From Apophysomyces variabilis (Eukaryota > Mucoromycota > Mucoromycetes > Mucorales > Mucoraceae), in contig MZZL01000014.1 of the NCBI GenBank assembly GCA_002749535.1, forward strand, positions 1-64,000: a DNA stretch of 64,000 nucleotides, written 5' to 3'. A model generated the notes under the pieces. It saw only the letters and a list, made by a program, of their open reading frames with translations. It searched no databases and was not told the DNA's origin. The position numbers and the translations under genes are program-made. Below, one piece after another: positions 10,419-21,776 of the stretch (its first letter is position 1; each line of letters opens with the position of its first letter).

Positions 10419-11329
10419 ATGACAGATCAGGCACTTGTATCGACCTCAGTACCACCGCACGCAGATGTAGATATCGATGCTCTCCCATGTATGTGCCTCG
10501 TCATTTGCACGTTAATTCTTAATACTTATCTTGCTTCTGCACTTGGCTAGACGTTGATCGTGAAGTTGAAGATGAAGGTAAGTAATGATGAATATTTCTA
10601 TGCTGGCACAATAACGAGAAGACGTATATAGATACGAAGGCTGCGGTCGACCGATTGATTGAACAAGAAATGCGGCGCATGAAGAGAAAGGATCGATCCA
10701 GTCTACCAATGAAAGTGGATCTTTTTCAACAAAACGAAGTGTTGGCACACGAATGGGCCCGCGTCCAGAACAAGGAGAGTCTGAACGCTTTAGACACCTC
10801 TCGGTATGAACTCAAAGGACCTGCGGATGAAACCGATGTCGACGCTTGGAAGGCGGCAGTTAATAATACCAAATCACAACTAGAATCACAAGCGAGCAGG
10901 TAATCAATTTATACTAAATATAGGCTTCGGTTTGGTATCTGAATTTGCTTTCGTTAGTATGTTCAACTTAGAGCTGCTTCAAAAATATGGCGCCAATGCC
11001 TGGCGGGTTCACAACTACCAGTTGGAAAGCTATCTCAAGCAGATTCAGAAAGCAACAGAACAGTACCGTACACAAAGCCGCGACATTAACCGACAACGTA
11101 AAGCCGATCAGGTAATGGAGAAAGGGGAAGAAAAGCTGCGAACAACGTTATTTATTTCGTCGGGAAAATACCGTTCTAGACACAAGCTGCGGGCTCTCTA
11201 CGATCACTAGAAAACAAATGGTCAGATTTGATCAGTCAAAACCTTCAGGTGGAAATTGCCTGCGCTGCGTTAGAGAGAGAGGTAGAAGAGTTGAAGCGTT
11301 ACAAAAAAAGTATGGATGAAGGACAGTGA
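10419..11329 (+). CDS. BCAS2: Pre-mRNA-splicing factor SPF27 (BCAS2/Cwf7 family)
   Basis: Five exons (10419-10488, 10551-10577, 10632-10899, 10958-11111, 11180-11329) give 222 residues, the normal family length (human about 225). Family landmarks run in order: IDALPYVD near the N-terminus, LIEQEMRR, the ALDTSRYEL segment, WKAAVNN, NLELLQKYGANAWRVHNYQLE, and INRQRK followed by a coiled-coil C-terminus. BCAS2/SPF27 is a core subunit of the Prp19 (NineTeen) complex, which stabilises U5 and U6 in the active spliceosome, so the protein acts in the nucleus. The second exon is only 27 nt. Intron positions were fixed by phase and by agreement with the known family sequence. No alternative identity seems likely. 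Confidence 0.92.
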
Positions 11330-11655
11330 AGTGTCCAATGAGTTGTAAATACTGTTTGTGAAGAACGAAAGACGAATTTTTTTTCTGGCCATGACTATAT
11401 TATGATTCTGCGTTGATAATCCTTTAGTCCCAAAGCAGGACGTAAAAGGAAGAGCAATCCAATGGTTGTATCGTGTTTAGCGCGCTGCACTAAAGAAATA
11501 TGTCTGAAGATGAAAACCCCTCGAGGGTTTTGCGAGTAGTCTATCAACTAATCTGATTGGCCATAATTTCGACCCAGACATGCTAACAAACCGGACCGGT
11601 AAACTCTCATGGATCCTTCCTTCAATACTGCCGTAAAAAGCGGGACATATCTACC
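11330..11655. other. Promoter region of the eS26 gene
   Basis: 326 bases between BCAS2 and eS26. It holds the 3' flank of the first and the promoter of the second. The only marked feature is the palindrome listed separately at 11513-11531. Confidence 0.4.
11513..11531. promoter_or_regulatory. Palindromic AAAACCC...GGGTTTT site
   Basis: AAAACCCCTCGAGGGTTTT has 7-bp perfect arms around CTCGA and lies about 125 bp upstream of the eS26 start codon. Teloboxes (AAACCCT or its complement) are known in ribosomal-protein promoters of several eukaryote groups. A role here is inferred from position and resemblance only. Confidence 0.4.
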
Positions 11656-12262
11656 ATGGTAAGAAGCATAAAAAGGATCCATCCATCATATACGCCAACA
11701 TCCATCAAAAAAGAAGCAGAAGAAAAGGAAATGGATGCTTGGTTTCTTGTCTTTGACAGATTCATCTCGACCATGACTGAAATGAGACGTTACTCAACTG
11801 AAATGCAACTTGTATAGACTTGCAAGAGAAGAAACAATGGACGCAACAAGCACGGACGTGGACACAACAAGTTCGTTCGTTGCCTTAACTGCTCTCGCTG
11901 TGTGCCCAAGGACAAGGCCATTAAGCGTTTCACCATCCGCAACATGGTTGAGGCTGCCGCCGTCCGTGATCTTCAGGAAGCTTCCATCTATGAAGGTAAG
12001 AAGGGATAGAGAGTTGCGAGGACAGAAAACTAAAGCCAGGCTTTTTATTGTCTGCTTACTCAGAGTACGCCATTCCTAAGTTGTACGTGAAGCTTCACTA
12101 TTGCGTCTCTTGCGCCATTCACGCTCGTGTTGTCCGTGTCCGTTCCGTCGAGAACCGCAGAAACCGTGCTCCTCCACCAAGATTCCGTTTCCAGAAGGTT
12201 TGACTTGAACTTAATTTATGTTGCGATGGACTCTGACCAGCGTTCTATAGACCAACGCTTAA
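11656..12262 (+). CDS. RPS26: 40S ribosomal protein eS26
   Basis: The protein is unmistakable: basic N-terminus [14 protein letters not shown], then [21 protein letters not shown] and [15 protein letters not shown]. The two CxxC pairs form the zinc site of this small-subunit protein, which lines the mRNA exit channel. The start is the isolated ATG at 11656-11658, followed at once by a 159-nt intron (11659-11817), a layout common in fungal ribosomal-protein genes. Other exons are 11818-11995 and 12064-12197. The end is ambiguous. Reading on gives a stop at 12203 (106 residues). A canonical intron 12198-12250, with CTGAC before its acceptor, would add a last exon 12251-12262 ending KTNA (108 residues); I prefer the latter. 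The gene is expected to be highly expressed. Confidence 0.93.
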
Positions 12263-13148
12263 GAAAGCGCTGTTTTTCTGAATTTGAAACAGAAAGAAAA
12301 AAGGAATCTACGGTTGAGCGATTCTTTTGTCTATTTTTTTTTTTGCTAGCGATGAATAAACTTTGGAATCGAGATTCACCGCTGGTGCAAAAGAAAATGC
12401 TACTGCAGGGATTCAGAATGAGGATGTGTTTTGTTCTTCAGAATAAAACACAGGCTTTTTGACTTACACTTTGTGGAAGAAGGGTAGCGATGTATTTTAG
12501 CGCGTTTATTCACCGTGACCAGTCCGAGAGGACTTCATGTGGAACAGAAGGGCAGACGATCTTTCTCTGAAACGTAATGCTGTTTGAACTAGCCATTGTC
12601 TCTTTCTCCACGCATAGTAAAGTCCCCATGTAAAAAGTAAAAGCCAAAGAGAATTGGTCGATTGCTTTGCTTGACGTGATATTGTTAATATTGTTGCTTA
12701 ACGAGAAATATAGTATTTCCTACAAATAATTTCACAGTCCATTGTGGTTAAATGTCGCAATGAATGAAGTTTATATATGCATCTTTGCATTCGCTTGGTG
12801 GGGAGCTGGGTATGGCGTCGTCAGTTTTTTTATAGGTATATAAGCTTGATTAATTGAAACTCTTATAACACGACAATTAATGTGATTTGTTAGCGTCAAG
12901 ATCAGTTTCCAAAATGCGCCAAGTGAATTTGCTAGATGCGACTTTAACTTTGTTTGCTGCATGAGAGTTGTCAAGGCCTATTTATTACTGTACTTAAAGG
13001 ATGTTTCCCGCTCTCCCAAGAACCAAGTTACATACCATCTTTGGCAATCGTTTTCACCCCGCAAATCTTCCGGAGATCCAGACGGTTGTTCCCGTCCTTT
13101 TCGTTTCTCTTCTTTCTCTTTCTCCACTTGTCGTATTACGCGTAAAGA
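12263..13148. other. Intergenic with one MITE-like copy
   Basis: This gap holds the 3' flank of eS26, the repeat element at 12781-12942 and a C/T-rich stretch (13070-13130) just before the alpha-mannosidase start. No gene was recognised. Confidence 0.5.
12781..12942. repeat. MITE-like element, copy B
   Basis: About 162 bp. The left end ATCTTTGCATTCGCTTGGTG pairs with the right end (reverse complement ATCTAGCAAATTCACTTGGCG). The internal segment GTGATTTGTTAGCGTCAAGATC matches the equivalent part of copies A and C. There is no coding capacity. Confidence 0.65.
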
Positions 13149-16100
13149 ATGGAACGGTTTCGATGTCAACAACAAGATCCAGCTGTGTTGGAAACACCAA
13201 AGCTGGTTCGCAGCATAACCATCGATCGTTGTAGCAATTTTACCAGTGGAGGAGCGAATGGCAACGATATTAATCTGCTGTCCCAACTCTACAAAGCGCG
13301 AACAAACTCTGGTAAACATTAAGAAAAATTAAGAAGAAAAGCAACAACGAATGCCAGCTCATGCAAACGGATCAAACGGGATGTTAAATGGTTCTGTTAG
13401 AGGAATTCATCTCGCTTTTGGTGTATAGCGTGCCGGATCTCAAACGGATAAGTTTTGCGGAAGCAATACAACAAGAGTTCAGGCCGACTCGACTGGGAGA
13501 GTGGTTTGGTCCCTCTTGGGTAAAGTTACAATAGGGTTACAGTATTGCTTGAGACCTGACGAAAAAAGTGGTTATATATGGTGTTCCTAGTCGACGCACT
13601 GGTTCCATGTTCAGCTACGGATCCCAAATGAATTTGCGGGAGAAGAAGTACATTTTATCTGGAATGCCGATAATGAAGCTATGATATGGAGTGTGGATGG
13701 TGTTCCGCAGCAAGGGTTAACAGGTGGAGGTACGTGTTTTTGCAAACAGACATGATTCCTTGGCTTAAGAAGCGGAATATTGCTACAGCGGGGAGTGATG
13801 CGCGCCATGAGTATATCCTGACTGAGAGTGCTCTGGGAGGAGAGATCATCCAATTCTATATTGAAATGGCATGCAATGGTATGTTTGGAGCCGGAAGTGG
13901 GTTGATAGGACCTCCAGATCCCAATCGGTTCTTCAACCTGAACGAACTGGTAAGCTACCTGAAAAGTCGATCGGCAAGTATACTGAAGAGAAGAGACGCG
14001 TATCAGGATCTAGCAGTGCCAAACAAACTCGCTTGGGACCTGCTGTATGATTTCCAAATTATCTTGGGCATGGCAAAAGATCTTCCACAGGATTCTTTAC
14101 GTGCCGCACAAGCATTGCGAACAGCTAATGCTATAGTAAATACTTTCCGACCAGGAGATGATCGTAGCATAATGGAATGTCTGGATATCTCAGCACGATT
14201 TCTGAGTGCAAAAAATGGCGACTCGCAGCACCAGATTCATGCTGTCGGTCACTGTCATATAGGTGAGAAGGAACATAAGGTTAGCCCTATTCTTAAACAA
14301 GCACTAGATACCGCATGGCTATGGCCGTTTGACGAAACAGTTCGCAAATCAGCACGCAGTTGGTCTTCTCAACTTGACCTGATGGATCGATATGGGGATT
14401 ATAAATTCGTCTGCTCTCAAGCGCAACAATATGAATGGGTCAAGAAAAATTACCCTCCTTTGTGGGAAAGAATAAGGACAAAGATTGCACAAAACCAATT
14501 CATGCCCACGGGTGGAGTACGTTTCTTTTCCCATTTTTCGCGCTGTTTTGTACGACTATGCTGATCCCGTTGTACCACGTAGACATGGATTGAAATGGAC
14601 ACAAATATGCCGAGTGGAGAATCATTATGCAGGCAATTTATCTTAGGGCAAGCTATTCACACTCATTGTGGGTAGAGTCACCACTAATTCCAGAGAACAA
14701 CAGTCAACGTTTCTTTGAATCAAATTTCGGAAAACGCTGCAAAGTGTTCTGGCTTCCGGATTCCTTTGGTTATTCATCACAGGTAATATAAAGAACAAAA
14801 TCCAATTTATAACCAAGTAATACTTACAGAGCACATTTTAGCTTCCACAACTCGTTCGGCTCGCCGATATGAAGTATTTCTTTACACAGAAACTATCATG
14901 GAATAATGTGAACAAGGTATGTATTCTTCTCTGCTTTATTACGTATAACGTTTTACCGTAGTTTCCGTTAACTACCTTCTGGTGGACTGGGTTGGATGGA
15001 ACAAAAGTATTGACCCATATGGCTCCATCAGAGACGTATAATGCTCAATGTACACCGGAGGAATTGATACGCACGTAAGTGTTCATGCAATCATTTCGAG
15101 CGATCAAAATGTGACGTCTATAGGTTAGCGTGCGCAACCATCGAGATAAAGAATACTCCAACAGTAGTCTGCTAGTCTATGGTAATGGAGACGGTGGAGG
15201 AGGGCCATTAGCGAGCATGATTGAGCGGTTACGACGAATGAAGAATGTCGTAAGTGAAATAGGGCGTTTTTCTTGTCTCTCATAGTGTATGACGAAGGAT
15301 GGATTGCCGAAGGTTGAGATGAGTACTCCGGTGACCTTTTTCGAAAATTTGGAAAAAGAATGCGATGTTTTGACGACATGGAAGGGAGAATTAGTACGTA
15401 CGAAAGCACATATTGGACATACCTTTTTTGATGGTATCTTTCTAGTACTTTGAGCTTCATCGAGGAATCTATACAACGCATGCCCTGTGCAAGAAGTTCA
15501 ATCGAAGCAGTGAATTTCTTTTACGTGATATTGAAATGCTATCCACCTTTGCCTCTTTGATAGACCCTATCGGTTTTAAGTAGGTAAGAGGATTATACCC
15601 TAATCAGGCTAACACTGGATCCAGTTATCCGAAAGAAAAGTTTGACGACTTCTGGAAAACGATATGCTTAATTCAGTTCCATGATGTTATGGCAGGATCA
15701 TCTATAGAGATGGTGTACGATGATAGTCTTCGGGTAAGTCTTACCTTTTACCCATGGGTATACATAGCTAAGACGGGTATAGATGTATACACAATTAGAC
15801 GTGGAAGGGAAACAGTTACGCGAAGAATTGATGGAAACGTTGCTTGGACAAAGTGCTTCTGATGCTAATGAAAGACAAGGTATAAGCTTAAAGACGTTGT
15901 GTGAGAGGTTTAAGATGACGATTGGTTTTTTTTTTCGTTTAGCACTAGCTGTTTTTAACTCCCTCTCTTGGCCACGTAGGGAGATTATTGAAGTGCCTTT
16001 AGAGGAGAGTTTTCCGACCATGAAACAATATTCAGCGTTTGGAAGGACTGGTTATGTACTGCGTAAGTGGTTGAGCTGAGAGTATTTTTATTTAAGTTGA

Positions 16101-17913
16101 AGCAGTGGATAGCGTGCCTGCCTTGGCAGCCCAGGGATTTACACTGGATGAGATGGCTACGTATGAACCGGTGAGCATTGTGACCGACAGGAATAATTGT
16201 ATCCTTCTGGCGAATGAATATATACAAGCTACATTTGACAGATCAGGTCATCTTATTGGTCTCTATGACAAAAAAGTCCAGTAGGGAATCGAAGAGTCAA
16301 CTCATTTTGCTTGCCTAACAGAAGAGCATTGTTAGGAGAGAACTTATCCGAACAGGAGAACGTGCCAACGTATTCAAGATGTTCGAAGATATAGTAAGGA
16401 ATCGCAAGCTGCTACCAAGTTACTAACTTTTTATTTTATCAGCCATTATTCTGGGATGGTAATTTGTTTCAAAGTAGATGATTATGTGCTAACGGATACG
16501 TTGTTTTTTCTTTCCCTATGTAGCCTGGGATGGTAAGTTGACAAGTTTATGTATCAGCAAGGGTTTAACATGAGGTGACAGTGGAGATCTATCACCTGGA
16601 AAAGGGTCGTGTAGTGGGGGAGGGGTCTGTACAAATCCTAGAACAAGGCCCATTGCGAGCGGCGCTGCTGATAGAAAAGCGTATATCGGAGAATAGCCGA
16701 TTGAGACAGATTGCTATTTTGACGGCCATATCTCGACGCATCGATTTTGAAACAGAGATTGACTGGAACGAAAATCGTCAATTTCTGGTAAGAGCCTAGC
16801 TTTCCATGTACTTTACACTATTTATGCTACTATGTTTTTCGTAGAAAGTTGAGTTCGCATGGGACATTTTGGCAGATTCGGTGAGTCGATTATTGCTGTG
16901 GAACAGAAGGGGAGAAAATGGAAGTATAACTGATGCATTGCATGTGTAGGTCTATTATGAGACACAATATGGGGTAGTACAACGGCCTACTCATTATAAC
17001 ACGTCGTGGGATAGTGCAAAATTCGAAGTAGTGGCTCAAAAGTTTGCCGATCTATCAGAATACGGTTATGGTGTTGCTATACTGAATGACTGCAAGTATG
17101 GCTATTCGGCTCATAATAACGTTGTGAGTCTTTCCCTCCTCCGGTCACCAAAGGTAACCTTTTGGCTTAACTCAATGTTTGCTTTACTTATTTACTGTGC
17201 CTGCTGTCTTTCAGGCCCCTGATTCCAATTGCGATATAGGTAAAGCTCAAATTTTTTTAATTTCTTCCATTACTAACGTTCAACGAACCAGGTCACCATG
17301 TGTTTCGATATGCCATATATCCCCATGAAGGCCATTTTATGCAATCTGACGTCGTGCGTGAAGGATACAATTTTAATGTACCATTGATCACAAAGTTTGT
17401 ATCTCTAAAAGAAAATTCATCGATCACTTCACCTACCAATATCCTTGATAGAGTAATACCCAGCAATAAGGTACTTCAAGTGGCAACGGTTCTTCCACAG
17501 CTTCGTATCGAGGGTGCACCCAATGTTGTCCTTGATACTATCAAGAAAGCGGAGAATTCAGACGATGTGATTGTGAGACTCTATGAGGCCTATGGCGGTC
17601 GTGCCACAGCTCGACTTGTGAGGTAGTATCGTAGACGAATGCTAAAAGAAAGGGATGGCAAATACTGACTTTGCGGGTTAGTTCGCTTCCGATTAAGTCA
17701 ATATACCGATGTAACATCTTGGAGGACGATATGGAAATGATCATACCAGGAGGCTTGAGCACTAACGGATTCGACCAAGCGTTTACCATGAATCTTACTA
17801 TGATAGACGGGAATATCATTGAAATACCGCAACCTGACTGGCAGGGCGAGAATGAAAGCACCCAGTTAACGATCGCACCGTTTGAGGTAGTTACATTAAA
17901 AATTAGCTTCTAA
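13149..17913 (+). CDS. AMS1: Alpha-mannosidase, glycoside hydrolase family 38 (Ams1-like)
   Basis: The gene begins [13 protein letters not shown] at 13149 and ends EVVTLKISF at 17913, spread over many short exons (about twenty). Diagnostic GH38 pieces in order: [13 protein letters not shown] plus [11 protein letters not shown] (the zinc-binding His/Asp motif, split by a 44-nt intron 14263-14306), [28 protein letters not shown] near 14750 (its Asp is the family nucleophile), [21 protein letters not shown], and [16 protein letters not shown]. These match the class IIC cytosolic/vacuolar mannosidases, which trim free N-glycan oligosaccharides and reach the vacuole by selective autophagy in yeast. 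No N-terminal signal peptide is visible, which supports that class. Individual exon borders after 15 kb were not all verified. Confidence 0.88.
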
Positions 17914-18269
17914 GTAGGGCCATATATGATGCAGCAATAGCTTTAAAGAGTAGCCATACATTAAAGACAATCTACGCTGGATAAAATCCATCCGGCATTT
18001 GATTCTGCTAGTTCGCCTTATTTTTTTTCTTATGGTCTATGAGTTACTATATGTCCACAATCGCCCAGAAAATCATACAAACAAAATAGGAAACCGATTA
18101 TTTGCTCATTCTTTGATGTAAACGCGTACGAACATGTTTGCTCATCATATGTAACGCACCGCGGACCCGAAAGTCCCGAAAGAGTGACCGTGTAATGAAG
18201 CGCATCCATTACGCAGTGATTTCCCTGTAGGACTTAGTTTCCACGTCTTTGACATTTGACCCGATCATT
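17914..18269. other. Intergenic, nothing recognised
   Basis: About 356 bases separating the mannosidase stop from the UBX gene start on the same strand. They contain ordinary AT-rich flanks only. Confidence 0.4.
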
Positions 18270-19711
18270 ATGGCAAGTGATATTGATACACTAGTGGAAA
18301 TGGGATTTTCCCGTGCAAAAGTGTATGTCCACAATGTTGATATTGACGTTAGTAACTGAATGTGCGTTGCTTCTTAGTCAAAAAGCTTGGAAAGCTACCA
18401 ACGGTGCCGGTCTGCAACCAGCCATGGACTGGTAAGTAATCTTTTACAATGTTCCGCAGTGAGGTTTTACAGAGACACGAAAACCGACAGGATACTGAGT
18501 CATCCGGAAGTCTCTGATGAACCAGATACGGATGAACCGCCTGCTGCTCAAGCACTTGGAAGTGCACCAACGTTCGCTGCTGAGACCGCAGCCCCTGGTA
18601 CTTCTGGAGACGAAGAAGGTATAGTTAGCGTAATAGAAATAAGAAGTGATAAATGAAATGCAATGTGAAGTTAATGAGGGATGGGGTAATTTCCATCAAC
18701 TTCTCTACATGTAGGCGAGATTAAGGAGGGCGAGCAGACAGCTCAGAGTTTAATTTGCAACGACTGTCAGAAGCTTTTCCGTGATGGTGAGATTCTCTCT
18801 TTTTCTTGGTATTGCAGCAGGAAGGAGAAGCCAATTGGTAGTAAAAGCTGATACTGAGGTCCATTTTCCTTTTCTACTTTAGCTACTGCTGCTGAACGAC
18901 ATGCTATTCGCACACAACATCAAAACTTTTCGGAAAGCACTCAAGTAATTGCTCCATTGACAGAGGAGGAGAAAAGGGCAAAGTTAGCCGAACTGAAAGC
19001 TCGATTAGCAGAGAAGCGTGCACTAAAAGCGCAGGCGGAGGCAGAAGAAGCACGCCAACAAGAAAAAGTCCGTCGACGTACCGGTCAGGAGATGTCGGCT
19101 ATCAAAGAGCAAATGGAGGCGAAAGAAATGAAAAGAGCGTTTGATGCGAAGAGGAAAGAAAAGGAAGAGGAGCGTATTGCACGAGCGAAGATTAAGGCTC
19201 AGATCGAAGCAGATAAAAAAGAACGACTGGCAAAGGTTTAAAAGAGAAAGGCCTCTTATATTTTGCTGTTAAAGCCTATGTACTATAGAAAGAAGCAGCC
19301 AGAAAGGCAGCCCAAGCTGAAGCTGAAGCGTCCACAGCGCAACCAGTACAAACTGCTAGTGTACCAAAGGAATATAAAGAGGCGAGATTACAGGTTTGGC
19401 TTTTGAACTACTTTCAACAAAGCTTTGATCTAAAATGAGCAAAAGATTCGTATACCAGGTGCAGCGCCTATTACACAGACGTTTGATGCAGAAGCCACAT
19501 TGACCGATGTCCAGAGCTTCCTTCAGGAAAAAGGATGCAACGGAACATTTACGCTTTCCACTACCTTCCCTCGAAAGACGTTTGGACAAGAGGATCTCTC
19601 CAAATCCTTGAAGGAATTAAGTAAGTTGTCACAGCATTGAAAGCAGCTCTATCTAAGCTATGCTGTATAGATCTTGTCCCATCATCTGCCTTGATGTTGA
19701 CATATATTTAA
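18270..19711 (+). CDS. UBA-zinc finger-UBX domain protein (UBXN1/SAKS1-like)
   Basis: ATG 18270 opens a UBA domain (DIDTLVEMGFSRAKVQKAW ... MDW). A low-complexity acidic linker follows, then a C2H2-like finger (ICNDCQKLFRDATAAERH ... H) and a long charged coiled coil (about 18957-19260, rich in EEKRAKLAEL). The C-terminal UBX fold carries QIRIPGAAPITQTFDAEATL and ends LNLVPSSALMLTYI at TAA 19709-19711. UBX domains bind the p97/Cdc48 ATPase and UBA domains bind ubiquitin, so the protein is expected to bring ubiquitylated clients to Cdc48. It is built of short exons joined by phase. Its end lies only 93 bp from the end of the convergent cyanase gene, so the two transcripts may overlap at their 3' ends. 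Confidence 0.85.
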
Positions 19712-19804
19712 CCACGTCATAAATGTCGATAAACCTGTCCATTGCCTCTTTACTTTTTGCCGTACGATAGATGGTTTGTTTTATTGTAGTCATGCTTTGA
19801 AACA

Positions 19805-20623
19805 TCACCACTTCTTGTATGGTAAAAACTTTCCATCGAGCGTAATTACCACTCGATCACCATTAGTGGCGTCCTTTACCTAGATGTAATAGCAATGTAT
19901 GAGCACTGCTTTGTTAACTTTCCTCTACCTTATCAACACGGGCATTAAAATCGACAGCAGACATGATTCCGTCACCAAACTAGAAGAGGAAATTCAGAAT
20001 CGGTCCCTTTTGTGTCCAAAAATGTGCTATTCACCTTTTCATGAATCACAGATTTCAAAGGATATGCGTACACATTCATCATTTCATACAGGCGATAGAT
20101 CGTTGGATCTGCTGGGGGATAAGAAACGAGACTAAAACGAAAGAATTAATCTTAATCGATAATAGATGAGACGCGAAAACAAAAGAACATTACCCTCCGC
20201 GATCCGGATAGAAATGGTTGCCAAGATCATCTTTGAGATGCCCTGGAGGAATATTTAACACCTTGGATAATGTTTCAAGTTCTTCTGCGGTTGGTTTAGC
20301 CTAAGAAGTCATGTTAACGGGTCAAAGTTCTTATACTGGATTTTCTCTGTTTCTCATTTTTACCTGGCCATAGAAAATAGCGGCTACATATACTTCATCA
20401 TGATTAATTTTACGTCCAATTTCTTCAAACCTAATGTATTATATGTCATGTAAGGGAACGGGATGTTCAAGTTGTCGTTTTCTCAAAGCACATACGTAAG
20501 TTTTCGTTCGGCTTTGGCGGCGAACATGCGTTGTTGTAATGCGGAGAGTTTGGGATGAGTCTATATAAAGTCAAATATCTAAAGTGTACATAACAAGACG
20601 GTAGAATATAGACTCACGGCCAT
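19805..20623 (-). CDS. CYN1: Cyanate hydratase (cyanase)
   Basis: On the minus strand a 6-nt first exon (Met-Ala, 20623-20618) joins an exon starting THPKLSALQQRMFAAKAE. Later exons give FEEIGRKINHDEVYVAAIFYGQ, ELETLSKVLNIPPGHLKDDLG, YPPADPTIYRLYEMMNVYAYP, FGDGIMSAVDFNARVDK and VVITLDGKFLPYKKW, then TGA at 19805. These are the helical N-domain and the catalytic C-domain of cyanase, including the Arg and Glu of TIYRLYE and the Ser of IMSAVDF that form the active site of the decamer. The enzyme converts cyanate and bicarbonate to ammonia and CO2, detoxifying cyanate and freeing nitrogen. Length is about the usual 160 residues. It is convergent with the UBX gene and faces away from the RING gene. 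Confidence 0.93.
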
Positions 20624-21776
20624 AGTAGACTTGAAGAAGAAAGCGGTGAGAAGAGTGCGCGTGAGAGTGTGGTTGAGAAAAGAGACAGCGGTAATCAAAA
20701 ATGGACAAGCTCAGACTTATGCGGTGGGAAGGACAAGCGTAACAAAGAAAACCCCGCCATGAACTTAAAATGGCGCAGAGTTGACATGTTGCGAGTAAGG
20801 GATACAAAGAAAGAACACCGCTAATTCTTTATTGAATGAACATATCGGATATTCTCATCTTTGACTGCTTATGTTGAGCCTCATCTTTGTTAAAAAGGGA
20901 AACAAACAATATCAGGTTCTAGACCATGGGCTATCCCTGTCTGTTGATGAACCAGCCATATAGTATTAACCAGAGTAAATACAATATTTCTTGCCAAAAC
21001 AATAATCAGCAAGTCGTCGTATACTGACGTGCTGCTACTTTTGTTGGTCAAATCTTCTTCTTTTGTTTGCATCGCCCTTGCTGCAGCATCAACTGCATTT
21101 CGTTTTGCATCCTCGATGCATGTAATCACCATATTAAAAATGAAAAACACGTACACAAGTGCAAACACATAACAAATAAGTACAGAGAAACTAAAGCTGG
21201 GCTATGTTGTCTATCTGTGTCAAGCCACGTTAACTCCCGATATGTTATGGTGATCGATCGGATACACAGTATCACCACTATCCCAGGGACCTAACGGACC
21301 TGCTTGTTCGATGACCATCCAGCATCTAGTTGATATATTTCTGTTCTGTCTCTTTATTTTTCTGTTTAACTATTGATTATAAACATCTTTTTAAGCTTGT
21401 TGTCGCTTGCTATAACCCATATACCTTCACCCGTTCCCATCCGCAGCAAATGCTATGTCCCTTTCTCTCATTCTTTTTCTTTTCTTTCGTATACGTTGTA
21501 CAGCAGCTAATTTAGGAATAATGCTAATGCTTCAAGAGTGATAAGTGAATAAGGTAAAGGACTGCAAAAAGGAAAAAGGGAGCGAAAAGAGGGCCAAATT
21601 TACTGGCGGAGGCTTTTTATCCATCAGCTGCACAGACCCCATCATAGCCGTTTTGTGACGTTGGGTGCATTCTTATTTTTTATACATCACCAAAAGTTCG
21701 CATATTAACTCTTTTTCTTCCATACCACTTCCTTTTCGTTTGCTAATTTCTACATCCCGAAAAGCCAAGGTGCTCT
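20624..21776. other. Divergent intergenic region, one doubtful small ORF
   Basis: This lies between the cyanase start (minus) and the RING-protein start (plus) and probably holds both promoters. A C/T-rich tract lies near 21465-21490. A minus-strand frame at 20890-21168 is listed separately. Nothing else was recognised. Confidence 0.4.
20890..21168 (-). CDS. Possible small membrane protein (doubtful)
   Basis: A 92-residue frame with two hydrophobic segments: VYVFFIFNMVITCI at the N-terminus, and LLIIVLARNIVFTLVNTIWL near the C-terminus. A polar stretch AVDAAARAMQTKEEDLTNKSS lies between them. The alternation of hydrophobic and polar parts looks protein-like, but I recognise no family and the start could lie in an unseen upstream exon. 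It sits in the promoter interval between two divergent genes, so chance cannot be excluded. Confidence 0.25.
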   Translation of the reverse strand: MFALVYVFFIFNMVITCIEDAKRNAVDAAARAMQTKEEDLTNKSSSTSVYDDLLIIVLARNIVFTLVNTIWLVHQQTGIAHGLEPDIVCFPF

